IMG/VR virus record: IMGVR_UViG_3300042294_002727
Location: 1 to 36,134 of that record
Length of the DNA stretch: 36,134 nt
DNA from: a virus
Strand: one strand, 5' to 3'
Shown here: in pieces, positions 20,992 through 28,445 of the stretch
Layout: each line of letters begins with the position of its first letter
How positions within the stretch are numbered: the stretch's first letter is position 1
The notes under the pieces: model-generated
Database searches by the model: none
Told to the model about the DNA's origin: nothing
The model's input: only the letters and a program-made list of their open reading frames with translations
Made by a program: the position numbers and the translations under genes

Positions 20992-22424
20992 GCGCGGAAC
21001 TGCTCGGGAAGTTCGGTGAAGGCATCGTGCTCCGCGAGTACGCCCTTCGGCAAGCTCGGCGCGAAGCCGCGCTTCGGCGCATCCACCGGAACTTCCCGCC
21101 CGAGAACTCGCCGAAGCAAGTAGCGTTCCACGCGGATACCTCGCGTTGGCGCTCGCTTCGCGGGTGCAACCAAGCCGGGAAGACGAAGGCGGGCGCCCGC
21201 GAAGCCGCTTACCGCATGCTCGGCGTTCACCCGAACTACCCCGTTCGGAAGCCGCCCGTACACGGTCGCGTCGTAACGTACTCGTTCAAGCAAAGTCGCG
21301 TGGTTCAACGCGCACTCTTCGACATGGTGCCGCTTGAAGAGATCAACCCCGTGTGCCTACCCGCATGCGACGAGAGCCAACTACCGGAAATGATCCGCGT
21401 AGGTGGCTTCAAGAAGAACACGTTGATCCTTCGCAACGGTTCGACGTGCGAGGTTTACACGGCTTGGCAAGGCACGCTCGCGCACTCGGGCGATACGCTC
21501 GACTTCGTGTGGTGCGACGAGCCGCCGAAGGAGTCGCACTATTCCGAGCTTGTGGCGCGGCTCACGACGCGCGAAGGCTTCTTGTGGCTCACGTACACGC
21601 CCGTCGGGCGCCCCGTCGAATGGTTGAAGAAGCAGGTTGACGACAAGAAGATCACGGATCACTTGATCCGCTTGACCGTGCAAGACTGCCCCTTCTACTC
21701 TCAGGCATTGATCGATGGGATTTGCGCGGCGTACCTGCCCGCCGAGTACGAGCAGCGCGTAAACGGCGCGTGGGATGGCGTCACGACGGGGCGTGTCTTC
21801 GGCGCGTTCAACGACAAGAAGCACGTCTTCGACACGCCGCCCGACTTCGACTATCTCTTGTTCTTCGGTGGCGATCACGGCGAGAAGATCAGGGCGCAAG
21901 TGATCTACCTGCTCGGCGTCGTGGCGGTAGCCGACGGCTTCGAGTTGTACGTTCTCGGCGAGTACGTGAGCCCGGGGAACACGAAGCCCGAAGACGACGC
22001 CAAGGGCGCGCGGGCGCTGCTCGAAGCGTACGGTTGGGATTTGTGGGAAGTGCGCTACATGCGGGGCGACGTGAACTCGGCGGGTAAGCTCGGCGACGGG
22101 TACTCGATCAACGCGCTTCTTGAACGGGCCTTCGCCGCGCTCGTCAACCCCGATCGCCCGCTCCGCAACAACCCGCCCTTTCGCGTCATGTCGCCCGACA
22201 AGTCGAAGGGCTCGATCGTCGCCGGGTGCAAGAAGATCAACTTCGGCTTCGCGGAAGATCGAATCTTCGTGCATGCGTCGTGTACCGCGCTCTTGAAGAC
22301 GCTTCGGCATTGGACTGGACTAAACGACGACTTGAAGCACGCCGCCGACGCGCTAAGGTACATAGCCGTTGACTTCCTAAACACCCGTCTTGACGGCGCC
22401 GACGAAGCCGTGATATTCCGCTAA
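20988..22424 (+). CDS. terL: Terminase large subunit
   Basis: 478 residues. Walker A is G59-C-N-Q-A-G-K65-T66. Walker B is L171-D-F-V-W-C-D177-E178, with E178 catalytic. The coupling motif is L-T-Y-T-P-V-G (~201-207). The nuclease half begins with F-F-G-G-D296-H-G, whose Asp starts the RNase H-like metal site, and ends with H-A-A-D-A-L-R-Y, where Asp is the last metal ligand. The length is typical of T7/Sf6-like terminases. It drives DNA into the prohead and cuts it. The start GTG overlaps the small-subunit stop; the portal gene follows after 3 bases. Confidence 0.97.
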   Translation: MSAELLGKFGEGIVLREYALRQARREAALRRIHRNFPPENSPKQVAFHADTSRWRSLRGCNQAGKTKAGAREAAYRMLGVHPNYPVRKPPVHGRVVTYSFKQSRVVQRALFDMVPLEEINPVCLPACDESQLPEMIRVGGFKKNTLILRNGSTCEVYTAWQGTLAHSGDTLDFVWCDEPPKESHYSELVARLTTREGFLWLTYTPVGRPVEWLKKQVDDKKITDHLIRLTVQDCPFYSQALIDGICAAYLPAEYEQRVNGAWDGVTTGRVFGAFNDKKHVFDTPPDFDYLLFFGGDHGEKIRAQVIYLLGVVAVADGFELYVLGEYVSPGNTKPEDDAKGARALLEAYGWDLWEVRYMRGDVNSAGKLGDGYSINALLERAFAALVNPDRPLRNNPPFRVMSPDKSKGSIVAGCKKINFGFAEDRIFVHASCTALLKTLRHWTGLNDDLKHAADALRYIAVDFLNTRLDGADEAVIFR

Positions 22425-22427
22425 GCC

Positions 22428-24017
22428 ATGCCCGCCCCTTCTCGCCCGGTGCCGAAAGGCGAAGACGCTACCCGTTGGAAGCACACGGCGCTTCGTAAGC
22501 GGCTCGCGACCGGCGGTTGGCGCGAAGACGGTTACCGGGCGCTCTCGCGCGTGTTCTCGAAGGCCCGAGCGGAAGCAATGGGCGAACTCGACATGTCGCG
22601 GAACCCGGCGCTCTCGATCAACGCGCAAATCTCCGTGAGCTACGACGAGCCGCCCGCGATCATGGCGGAAGCTCGCGACGTGTCGGGCATGCTCGGGCCC
22701 TACGTGCTCGGCTTGCTCCAACGGCACGAACTCTACGTGAACGCGCTCCGCGAGAGCTTGATTCGGCTCGACATCGAAGACGGCAAGGTGACGGCGCGGC
22801 TCGTCACGCCCGACGAAGTAGCGTACTGCTCGGGCGAGTCGAAGTCGCCGCACGTCTTGAACAAGCTCGAAGAGCTTCGCATTCGCACGATCCCGCTTGA
22901 CGTACAACGCGCCGACGAGAAGACCGGGATCAAGAATACGGAAGAATGGACGTGGGAAGTATGGGATTGGACGAACCCCGACGCGCCCGAGTTCCGCGTA
23001 CTCTCGGCGGATCGCAAGATCGATCGCACGGGCGTCTACTTCCCCGACATGAAGCCGGGTGACGTGCCCTATCTCGACTCGTCGGGGCGGGGCATCCTGC
23101 CCTACATTCTCTACCACGCCGAAACGCACGGCGGCTTGTGGGATTGGGAGAAGGGGCGTGAGTTGATCGAAGGCACGCTTCGGATCGCCGTGGGATGGAC
23201 GGGCGCGCACCATGGCTTCAACGAAGCGTCGTGGCCCCAACGGTTCGGAATCGACGTGGAACTACAAGGCGCCGAGATCAAGGGCGAAGGCGAAACGCGC
23301 CGCGCCGAGATCACGGTTTCGCCTACGTCGATCGTCATGTTCCAAGGCGTGAACGGGAAGAACGGCACGCTCTCTCAGTTCGAGCCCGCGATCGACGTGA
23401 AGGAAGCGGGCAACTTCCTTTCGCAATGCGAGCGCGACTTGGCGATATGGGCGGGGCTCGCGCCTTCCGATCTCGTCGCCAGCGGCGACGCGCAAAGCGG
23501 CTACTCGATCTCCGTGAGTCGCCAAGGCTTGCGCCGCAAGCAAGCGAAGGTGCAACCTAACCTTCGAATGGGCGATCAACTGCTACTCGCCACGGCGGCG
23601 CGGCTCTTGAACGCCTACGGCGACGACGCCGAGCAGTACCCGGAAGAGCCCGAAGCGTACTCGATCGTCTACAAGGGCGTACCGCTCTCGCTCGAAGAAG
23701 TGAAGGCGTTGATCGATCAAGTCGAAGCCAAGCGCGCGGCGGGCGTGGCGAGCCGCGTTGACGTTGTGCTTGCGCTCGAACCCGGCTTGACGCGCGAGCA
23801 GGCGAAGGAACGGCTCGTTCAAGTCGCCCGGGAAGAAGCCGAGCTTGACGTAGCCTTGGCGCCCTTCAAGAAGGCGTCGCCGATCCCGAGCAAGGGCGCG
23901 GGCGACGGCGCCAACCCCGGCGACGGCACGGGCTCGCAAGACCCCAACAACCCGGATACACCCGACGACGGCTCGGGCAACGTGCCCGACGACGATCCCA
24001 ACAACCCGACTACGTAG
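22428..24017 (+). CDS. Portal protein
   Basis: 529 residues, directly after the large terminase. The sequence has typical portal features: N-terminal arm and wing (A-L-S-R-V-F-S-K-A-R), a beta-rich clip region (W-T-W-E-V-W-D-W-T-N-P-D), the D-Y-G/W-E-K-G-R-E-L stem-like helix, and a crown helix (E-E-V-K-A-L-I-D-Q-V-E-A-K-R). The end (~480-529) is disordered, rich in Gly, Asp, Asn and Pro. It forms the 12-subunit ring for DNA entry. Assigned by position, length and composition; the family is probably the SPP1 gp6-like group. Confidence 0.88.
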   Translation: MPAPSRPVPKGEDATRWKHTALRKRLATGGWREDGYRALSRVFSKARAEAMGELDMSRNPALSINAQISVSYDEPPAIMAEARDVSGMLGPYVLGLLQRHELYVNALRESLIRLDIEDGKVTARLVTPDEVAYCSGESKSPHVLNKLEELRIRTIPLDVQRADEKTGIKNTEEWTWEVWDWTNPDAPEFRVLSADRKIDRTGVYFPDMKPGDVPYLDSSGRGILPYILYHAETHGGLWDWEKGRELIEGTLRIAVGWTGAHHGFNEASWPQRFGIDVELQGAEIKGEGETRRAEITVSPTSIVMFQGVNGKNGTLSQFEPAIDVKEAGNFLSQCERDLAIWAGLAPSDLVASGDAQSGYSISVSRQGLRRKQAKVQPNLRMGDQLLLATAARLLNAYGDDAEQYPEEPEAYSIVYKGVPLSLEEVKALIDQVEAKRAAGVASRVDVVLALEPGLTREQAKERLVQVAREEAELDVALAPFKKASPIPSKGAGDGANPGDGTGSQDPNNPDTPDDGSGNVPDDDPNNPTT

Positions 24018-24028
24018 GATACCCACGC

Positions 24029-24832
24029 ATGTTCCACCTTCTCGCGCTTAGCGCATTCGATGCGTTCCACGAAACGAACTCGTTCTTCACCCGCCATGAA
24101 CGGCGCTTCGGGCTCTTCGCCGACGACGGCGCCGGGGCGGGCGGCGGGAAGGGCGACGACGGCGAAGGCGAGTCGAACAAGCCCGTTCCCTACGCCGAGC
24201 ACAAGAAGGTACGCCAAGCGCTCGCCAAGGCGAAGAGCGAGATCGCGGAGCGCGACGCCAAGATCGCCGAGTTCGAGAGGAAGGCGCCCGACGTGGCGAA
24301 GGTGGCGAAGGAGCGCGACGACGCGATCGGGCGCGCGAACAACGCCGAGAAGGATTTGCAGCTTCGCGATCTCGGCGTGACCGATGCCGACGATCGCGCC
24401 TTCATTCGCGAGCGCTACAACATGACGACGAACGGGCAGGGCGACAAGGCGCCCGACTTCGGCGATTGGCTCGAAGGGCAGCGCGAGAAGCGTTGGTTTC
24501 AAGCCATGATCCCCGACGCCGCCGAGCCGTCGAACAAGGGCGGCGACGAGCCCGCGCCGCGCTCCGAGTACGCCGCGAACAAGGGCAAGGAGCCCGCCAA
24601 GGGCGCCGACGACAAGGGGCAGGGCGGCGCCGGGAACGGCGCGGGAGCGGGCGTCAAGCGCGAGCCCGAGAAGAAGCCCGCCTTCAACCCGAACGCGGGC
24701 ACGCGCGGCGCGAGCGGCGGCAACGGGCGCCCCGCGTTCACCCGGGAAGAGATCGGTTCGATGTCAACCGACGAGTACAAGGCGAATCGTGAAGCGATCA
24801 TGTCGGCGCGGCGCGAAGGGCGGATCGAGTGA
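24029..24832 (+). CDS. Scaffolding protein
   Basis: 267 residues, AGGA ribosome site. It is highly charged, with a coiled-coil region at ~60-115 (H-K-K-V-R-Q-A-L-A-K-A-K-S-E-I-A-E-R-D-A-K-I-A-E-F-E, read in parts) and long Lys/Glu/Gly/Asp-rich disordered parts on both sides (150-240). The C-terminus (F-T-R-E-E-I-G-S-M-S-T-D-E-Y-K-A-N-R-E) is a helix-turn-helix capsid-binding-like motif as found in other phage scaffolds. It lies between portal and capsid genes, the standard place. No protease accompanies it, so scaffold removal may occur without a dedicated enzyme. Confidence 0.87.
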   Translation: MFHLLALSAFDAFHETNSFFTRHERRFGLFADDGAGAGGGKGDDGEGESNKPVPYAEHKKVRQALAKAKSEIAERDAKIAEFERKAPDVAKVAKERDDAIGRANNAEKDLQLRDLGVTDADDRAFIRERYNMTTNGQGDKAPDFGDWLEGQREKRWFQAMIPDAAEPSNKGGDEPAPRSEYAANKGKEPAKGADDKGQGGAGNGAGAGVKREPEKKPAFNPNAGTRGASGGNGRPAFTREEIGSMSTDEYKANREAIMSARREGRIE

Positions 24833-25020
24833 AGCGCGACTTCGAGCGCGGCGCCCGGGTGCGCCACGGCGGGCAGCGCGGGCGCGTCGAAGGCTTCGAC
24901 GACGTTACCGGCATGTTCACGATCACGCTTGCCAACGGGCACGTTACCGCCGCGCTCGGCGTCGATCTCGAACTCGCCGAAGTGTTCAAGCCCCGCCCGG
25001 CGAAGCCTTCGCGAGCGTGA
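24829..25020 (+). CDS. Small SH3-like protein
   Basis: 63 residues from a GTG that overlaps the scaffold stop (GTGA). The sequence R-G-A-R-V-R-H-G-G-Q-R-G-R-V-E-G-F-D-D-V-T-G-M-F-T-I-T-L-A read in strands is the pattern of a small SH3-like beta-barrel of KOW type ('x-V-x-x-G-x-x-G-x-V'). A partner could be DNA or capsid. The 3' end overlaps the convergent minus-strand gene by 35 bases. Confidence 0.75.
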   Translation: MKRDFERGARVRHGGQRGRVEGFDDVTGMFTITLANGHVTAALGVDLELAEVFKPRPAKPSRA

Positions 25021-25246
25021 GCTTCACGGTAGCGCGCGGGATCGTGCTCACGGTATACCACGTCGCGTCTTCGACGACGTACCCGGCGAGCGCGGCGAGC
25101 GCTTCGAACCGCTCGCGCTCGTCACCGGGCACGAAGACGATGATCGAGCCGCCGCCTTGATACCACGTCTTCCCCACCATGGCGGGGAAGAGCGGCAGGG
25201 GCCCGCCGCCCGCGATCGTGGGCGGCTTCGGCTTGACGGGGCTCAC
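24986..25246 (-). CDS. Minus-strand hypothetical protein within the head block
   Basis: 86 residues from a GTG at 25246 overlapping the upstream stop (GTGA). A Pro-rich start (K-P-K-P-P-T-I-A-G-G-G-P-L-P) leads into a compact domain: Y-Q-G-G-G-S-I-I-V-F-V-P-G-D-E-R-E-R-F-E-A-L-A-A-L-A-G-Y-V-V-E, then a beta pair with W-Y-T-V-S-T-I. Not recognised. With its neighbour it makes a two-gene minus-strand unit inside the late plus-strand genes, with a promoter of its own, so it is probably expressed early like the left arm. Confidence 0.7.
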   Translation of the reverse strand: MSPVKPKPPTIAGGGPLPLFPAMVGKTWYQGGGSIIVFVPGDERERFEALAALAGYVVEDATWYTVSTIPRATVKLTLAKASPGGA

Positions 25247-25452
25247 GCCTTCGCCTTGAACGTCGGGCACCCGGGCGCGTCGGCGTCGGGCATTTCGCCG
25301 GGTAGCTTGTAGTTGCGGCGCCACGCCGCGCACTTGGCGTCTACGACGGCGCAACCCGTCGGCGTCATGTGGGCGCACCCGTGGGCGCAATGTTGCACGC
25401 GACGCACGCTCACGACGATCGAGTAACGGTCGGTTTCGAACTCGTGCGCCAT
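25243..25452 (-). CDS. Minus-strand Cys-rich small protein
   Basis: 69 residues from the ATG at 25452 with AAGGAGC 8 bases upstream. Cys/His residues are grouped (Q-H-C-A-H-G-C-A-H-M-T-P-T-G-C ... A-K-C-A-A-W-R-R-N-Y ... P-G-C-P-T), which suggests zinc or a similar metal. A strand pair (Y-S-I-V-V-S-V-R-R-V) precedes it. Unknown family. The leader from -10 to ATG is almost the same as that of the gene at 15362-15511, so the two should be co-regulated. Confidence 0.75.
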   Translation of the reverse strand: MAHEFETDRYSIVVSVRRVQHCAHGCAHMTPTGCAVVDAKCAAWRRNYKLPGEMPDADAPGCPTFKAKA

Positions 25453-25478
25453 GACGGAAGCTCCTTGAAGGTGCAACT

Positions 25479-25507
25479 ACCTTACTTCATGCGCGTTACA
25501 CCCGCAA
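25479..25507 (-). promoter_or_regulatory. Promoter of the TAAGGT group
   Basis: Minus strand: TTGCGG (25507-25502), 17-base spacer containing GTAACGCG, TAAGGT (25484-25479). The leader with CACCTTCAAGGAGCTTC is shared with the promoter at 15538-15567. Confidence 0.7.
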
Positions 25508-25508
25508 G

Positions 25509-25607
25509 AGGTTTAGCGCACTATCTCGATCTTTGTTCTACGAAGTGCCTTAGAAGCAGGTTTAGCGCGCCCCGCCGCTTGCTCGCGACGAGCGCGCCGC
25601 GCTAAAC
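25509..25607. repeat. Three GTTTAGCGC sites upstream of the capsid gene
   Basis: AGGTTTAGCGC at 25509-25519 and 25558-25568 (direct, 49 bases apart) and the inverted GCGCTAAAC at 25599-25607. The region 25453-25686 is non-coding between divergent genes. The last two copies also form a 10-base inverted repeat. Each contains the TTAGCG half-site of the main control region. A -10-like TACGGTAGT (25640-25648) without a good -35 follows, so activation by a bound protein is possible. Confidence 0.6.
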
Positions 25608-25686
25608 TGCTCTCTACGAAGCCCGCGCGTCTACGGCGATACGGTAGTAGGGCCCGCGCGAAGTCACCTTCTCGGGAGTCTCTACC

Positions 25687-26619
25687 ATGGCAAACGAAGT
25701 TCTCGTATCCGGGCTCGGCGATCTGACCGTTTCCGAAATCCTCGCACAAGAAGTCGGGCTTCTTCTCGCCGATCGCGCGTCGTTCCGTAACGGCGCCTAC
25801 CTGATCGACGTGGGCGACGTGCGCGGCACGGGTTCGAGCACCCGGAAGCAGGGCTTCGCGGGCCTTGACGGCTACGACGAAATGGCGGCGGTTTCCGAAG
25901 GAAGCTCCGTGAGCAACACGGCGCTTACCGACGGCTCGCAAACCGTCGCCGTCGCCCGGCAAGCGCTGCAATACTCGGAAAGCGATCTCGCCGATCTCGT
26001 GTTGCCCGACGGCTCCGTGAACGTCGAACGGCTCGCGGCGTCCATGGTGTTGAGCGCCGAAATGCGCTTCACGTCCATGGTGTGCAACGTGATCGACGAC
26101 TTCACTCAGATCGTCGGCACGTCGGGCACCGACTTCACCTTCACGAAGTTCCAACAAGGAATCTTCTACATCGAACGCGCCCCGGCGCCTTCCGCCGAAC
26201 TCGTCGCGCTGCTCGCCCCGATCCAAGTGACCGACCTTCAAGGCGATCTCTTCGGCGTCGTCGGCGTGGCGCAGTACATGCCGGCAACCGCCGACATGGT
26301 GCAAGCGAAGGGGCAAGGGCTCCAAGGGCGGCTTCTCGGCGTGGACGTGTTCAAGTCGAGCAAGTGCGTCACGAGCGGCGGGGATCGCAAGGGCGGCATG
26401 TGGCACCGGGGCGCCGTGCTCTACTCCGAGGGAACCCCGAAGCCGATCAAGAGCCCCACCTTCATGATCCCGGCGGGAACCAAGCTCTTGATCGAGTTCG
26501 AGCGCGACGCTTCCGCCGCGCTCACGAAGATCGTCGGGAACTTCTACGCGGGCGTTGCGAAGAACGCCGTGAGCCCGAACGAACTGCTCGGCGTCACCTT
26601 CTTGTCTTCCGCGACGTAG
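25687..26619 (+). CDS. Major capsid protein (HK97 fold)
   Basis: 310 residues, ATG at 25687 with GGGAG upstream. The layout fits an HK97-type coat: N-terminal arm with L-T-V-S-E-I-L-A-Q-E, E-loop region (S-S-T-R-K-Q-G-F-A-G-L-D-G-Y-D-E-M), long spine helix (L-A-A-S-M-V-L-S-A-E-M-R-F-T-S-M-V-C-N-V-I), A-domain with P-A-T-A-D-M-V-Q-A-K, and C-terminal strand (T-K-L-L-I-E-F-E-R-D-A-S-A). Position after the scaffold and before a hairpin is standard. The protein is short for a coat that carries its own delta domain, in line with a separate scaffold. Gln is encoded by CAA in 11 of 14 cases. Confidence 0.9.
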   Translation: MANEVLVSGLGDLTVSEILAQEVGLLLADRASFRNGAYLIDVGDVRGTGSSTRKQGFAGLDGYDEMAAVSEGSSVSNTALTDGSQTVAVARQALQYSESDLADLVLPDGSVNVERLAASMVLSAEMRFTSMVCNVIDDFTQIVGTSGTDFTFTKFQQGIFYIERAPAPSAELVALLAPIQVTDLQGDLFGVVGVAQYMPATADMVQAKGQGLQGRLLGVDVFKSSKCVTSGGDRKGGMWHRGAVLYSEGTPKPIKSPTFMIPAGTKLLIEFERDASAALTKIVGNFYAGVAKNAVSPNELLGVTFLSSAT

Positions 26620-26625
26620 CGGGGC

Positions 26626-26641
26626 GGGCCCGCAAGGGCCC
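26626..26641 (+). terminator. Hairpin after the capsid gene
   Basis: GGGCCC-GCAA-GGGCCC: a 6-base stem with a GNRA loop, 6 bases after the capsid stop. It lacks a T-run, so it may act as a partial terminator or protect the capsid mRNA end. 26620-26746 holds no gene; TACAAT at 26709-26714 may be a -10 box. Confidence 0.5.
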
Positions 26642-26746
26642 TTCCGCGCGTCGGGCGCTCGCTCCCTACTCCTACCCTGCCCGCTACTCGTTTCGTCGTT
26701 TCCGCCGGTACAATAGCGGGCGCCTACCACGCAAGGATCAACCTAC

Positions 26747-27523
26747 ATGGCACGCCCGCGCAACGCCCCCACGAAACCGCCCGACGAGAGCCCCGCGCCC
26801 GAGCCGAGCGAAGCCCCGCCCGCGCCGCCCATTGCGGCGAGCGAGCGCGACGAAGACGAGCCCGCGGGGCGCGTGTCGAAGGCGGGCGCCGTGCCGCCCG
26901 CGAAGGTGGCGCCGAGCCCCGTCGGGCGCAAGACGGCGGGCGCCTTCGTCGAAGGGCGGCGCGTGGCGCCGAGCACGCAAACCGACGACGCGATCCGGAT
27001 CAAGGCGAGCGAGAACCCGAACTTCATTCTCACGCTCGATCCCGCGCGTTGGAACTACTACCCGCAAGCCGATCGGATCATGCCCGACTTCGGGAAGATT
27101 CGGCTCGTACCGGGCATCGGTCGGGTTGACGCTCGCGGGCGCCCCGATCTCGCGCTCGCCGACGCTTCGAAGGCGGGGCGCACCGTGATCTACGATCGTG
27201 ACGTGCCCGGCGGATACCTTCGCGAGTTCGACATGATCGGCGGCGTCGGCTTCTTGAACCGTTGGGAGCGGATCAAGGTTTCGGGGCGGCACGCTTCGAT
27301 CGTCGTTGACTTCGACGCCTTCGCAGCGTTCGTCGATCAAGCGCTCGCCGACGGCACGATCGATCCACCTTCCGACGTGACGATCGGTTGGCTCCGCGAT
27401 CAAGCCGAGAACATGATCCGGCTTTCCGAGCCGCGCAAGTCGTCGCCGAGCGTGGCCCGAGAGATCGCCGTGTACGAGAAGCAGATCGCCGCGTGTGATC
27501 GCATGCTCGCGGAAGTCGCGTGA
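26747..27523 (+). CDS. Head-associated protein of unknown function
   Basis: 258 residues, ATG with AAGGA about 11 bases upstream. Residues 1-75 are disordered, rich in Pro, Ala and Glu/Asp. Residues ~85-258 form a mixed domain: N-F-I-L-T-L-D-P-A-R-W-N-Y-Y-P-Q, then I-R-L-V-P-G-I-G-R-V-D, a loop G-R-T-V-I-Y-D-R, and a helical end. No family recognised. In similar phages a gene at this place encodes a head protein bound to the capsid. TGA overlaps the next GTG. Confidence 0.8.
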   Translation: MARPRNAPTKPPDESPAPEPSEAPPAPPIAASERDEDEPAGRVSKAGAVPPAKVAPSPVGRKTAGAFVEGRRVAPSTQTDDAIRIKASENPNFILTLDPARWNYYPQADRIMPDFGKIRLVPGIGRVDARGRPDLALADASKAGRTVIYDRDVPGGYLREFDMIGGVGFLNRWERIKVSGRHASIVVDFDAFAAFVDQALADGTIDPPSDVTIGWLRDQAENMIRLSEPRKSSPSVAREIAVYEKQIAACDRMLAEVA

Positions 27524-27690
27524 GCGAGACAACCCGCCAACGCGACGAAGCGGATCGCCGGGGCGTCGAAGGGCTCACCCGGCGGATCGTCGAACACGGC
27601 AAGGAGTCGGGGCGCCCGGTTTCGGAAGAAGCCGCGCGCCGCCAAGCCGCCGAAGTCGCGCGGCTCACCAACGCACAACGTACCCGGTAG
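27520..27690 (+). CDS. Very small basic helical protein
   Basis: 56 residues from a GTG at 27520 that overlaps the upstream stop (GTGA). The sequence is helical and charged: R-Q-R-D-E-A-D-R-R-G-V-E-G-L-T-R-R-I-V-E, then S-E-E-A-A-R-R-Q-A-A-E-V-A-R-L. No hydrophobic core, so it would work with a partner. It is short enough to escape length-limited gene calling. Codon use follows its neighbours and the gap to the next gene is only 11 bases with GGAG. Confidence 0.75.
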   Translation: MSETTRQRDEADRRGVEGLTRRIVEHGKESGRPVSEEAARRQAAEVARLTNAQRTR

Positions 27691-27701
27691 GAGTTCCGAT
27701 C

Positions 27702-28397
27702 ATGGCTTCTCGTCTTCTCTCAGCACTCGGGCAAGCCGTGCTCTACGTCGCCGCACACGCCTTCCGCGTCGTGGCGATTGCGACCGACGAAGACTCGTCT
27801 ACCTTCGCGACGTGGCCCACGATCACGGCGGGTTCGGGTGCGCCGAGCGAAGCGCAACCCGACGGCTCGATCTACCTCCGCACGTCGAACGGCGCGCTCT
27901 ACAACCGCGTGGGCGGCGCGTGGGTCGCGAGCGCGGGCGGCGACGGCGAGTTGACGGCGATTGCCGCGCTCGTGAGCGCCGCCGATCGCGTGCCCTACTT
28001 CACCGGGGCGGGAACGGCGGCGCTCGCCACCTTCAACGCTTTGGGGCGCTCGCTCGTCGGCGCGGCGAGCGTGGCGGCGGCGCGTGCGGCGCTCTCGTTG
28101 GATACCGGCGACTCGCCGACGTTCGTACAAGTGACGGCGGCGCTCGTCGGGAACGCTTCGACGGCTACCAAGCTCGCGTCGGCGTCGTACTACGCCGGGG
28201 TAGAGCAGACCGGAACCGGCGCGGAACAAATCTTCGCGCACGCGCTCGGAACGACGCCTTCGATCGTGTGGGTTTCGCTGTCGGAAGCCCCGAACCCGAC
28301 GCTCGGTTTCGATGTCGCCTACGGCGTGCATTCGGCAACCGAGATCAAGGTTACCGTCACGAGCGGTATCAAGTTCTTCGTCTTCGCCTTGAAGTAG
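27702..28397 (+). CDS. Head fibre / fibre-like structural protein
   Basis: 231 residues, ATG with GGAG 7 bases upstream; an upstream extension to 27495 is a shadow of the previous genes. Residues ~85-135 match the repeated text found in tail fibre shafts: L-T-A-I-A-A-L-V-S-A-A-D-R-V-P-Y-F-T-G-A-G-T-A-A, then L-G-R-S-L-V-G-A-A-S-V-A-A-A-R-A-A-L-S-L. The end (G-T-T-P-S-I-V-W-V-S-L, T-V-T-S-G-I-K-F-F-V-F) is a beta-sandwich head. Lying between capsid and connector genes rather than in the tail block, it is more likely a fibre on the head. Confidence 0.72.
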   Translation: MASRLLSALGQAVLYVAAHAFRVVAIATDEDSSTFATWPTITAGSGAPSEAQPDGSIYLRTSNGALYNRVGGAWVASAGGDGELTAIAALVSAADRVPYFTGAGTAALATFNALGRSLVGAASVAAARAALSLDTGDSPTFVQVTAALVGNASTATKLASASYYAGVEQTGTGAEQIFAHALGTTPSIVWVSLSEAPNPTLGFDVAYGVHSATEIKVTVTSGIKFFVFALK

Positions 28398-28398
28398 T

Positions 28399-28414
28399 CG
28401 CGCCTTCGGGCGCG
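28399..28414 (+). terminator. Hairpin with UUCG loop
   Basis: CGCGCC-TTCG-GGCGCG starts 2 bases after the fibre-like gene stop. The stem is stable but no T-run follows; instead TGCTACACT (28415-28423) resembles an extended -10 box, so this may be a terminator-promoter pair. Confidence 0.6.
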
Positions 28415-28445
28415 TGCTACACTCCCGCAACTCCGAGGTTCCACC

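Noticed and set aside
20966-21000. cos or pac site near the terminase genes
   Set aside because: No convincing symmetric or repeated sequence was found; physical ends cannot be deduced from this circularly closed contig.
26626-26641. Full rho-independent terminator after the capsid gene
   Set aside because: The stem is only 6 bases and no T-run follows; it is listed only as a hairpin with moderate confidence.
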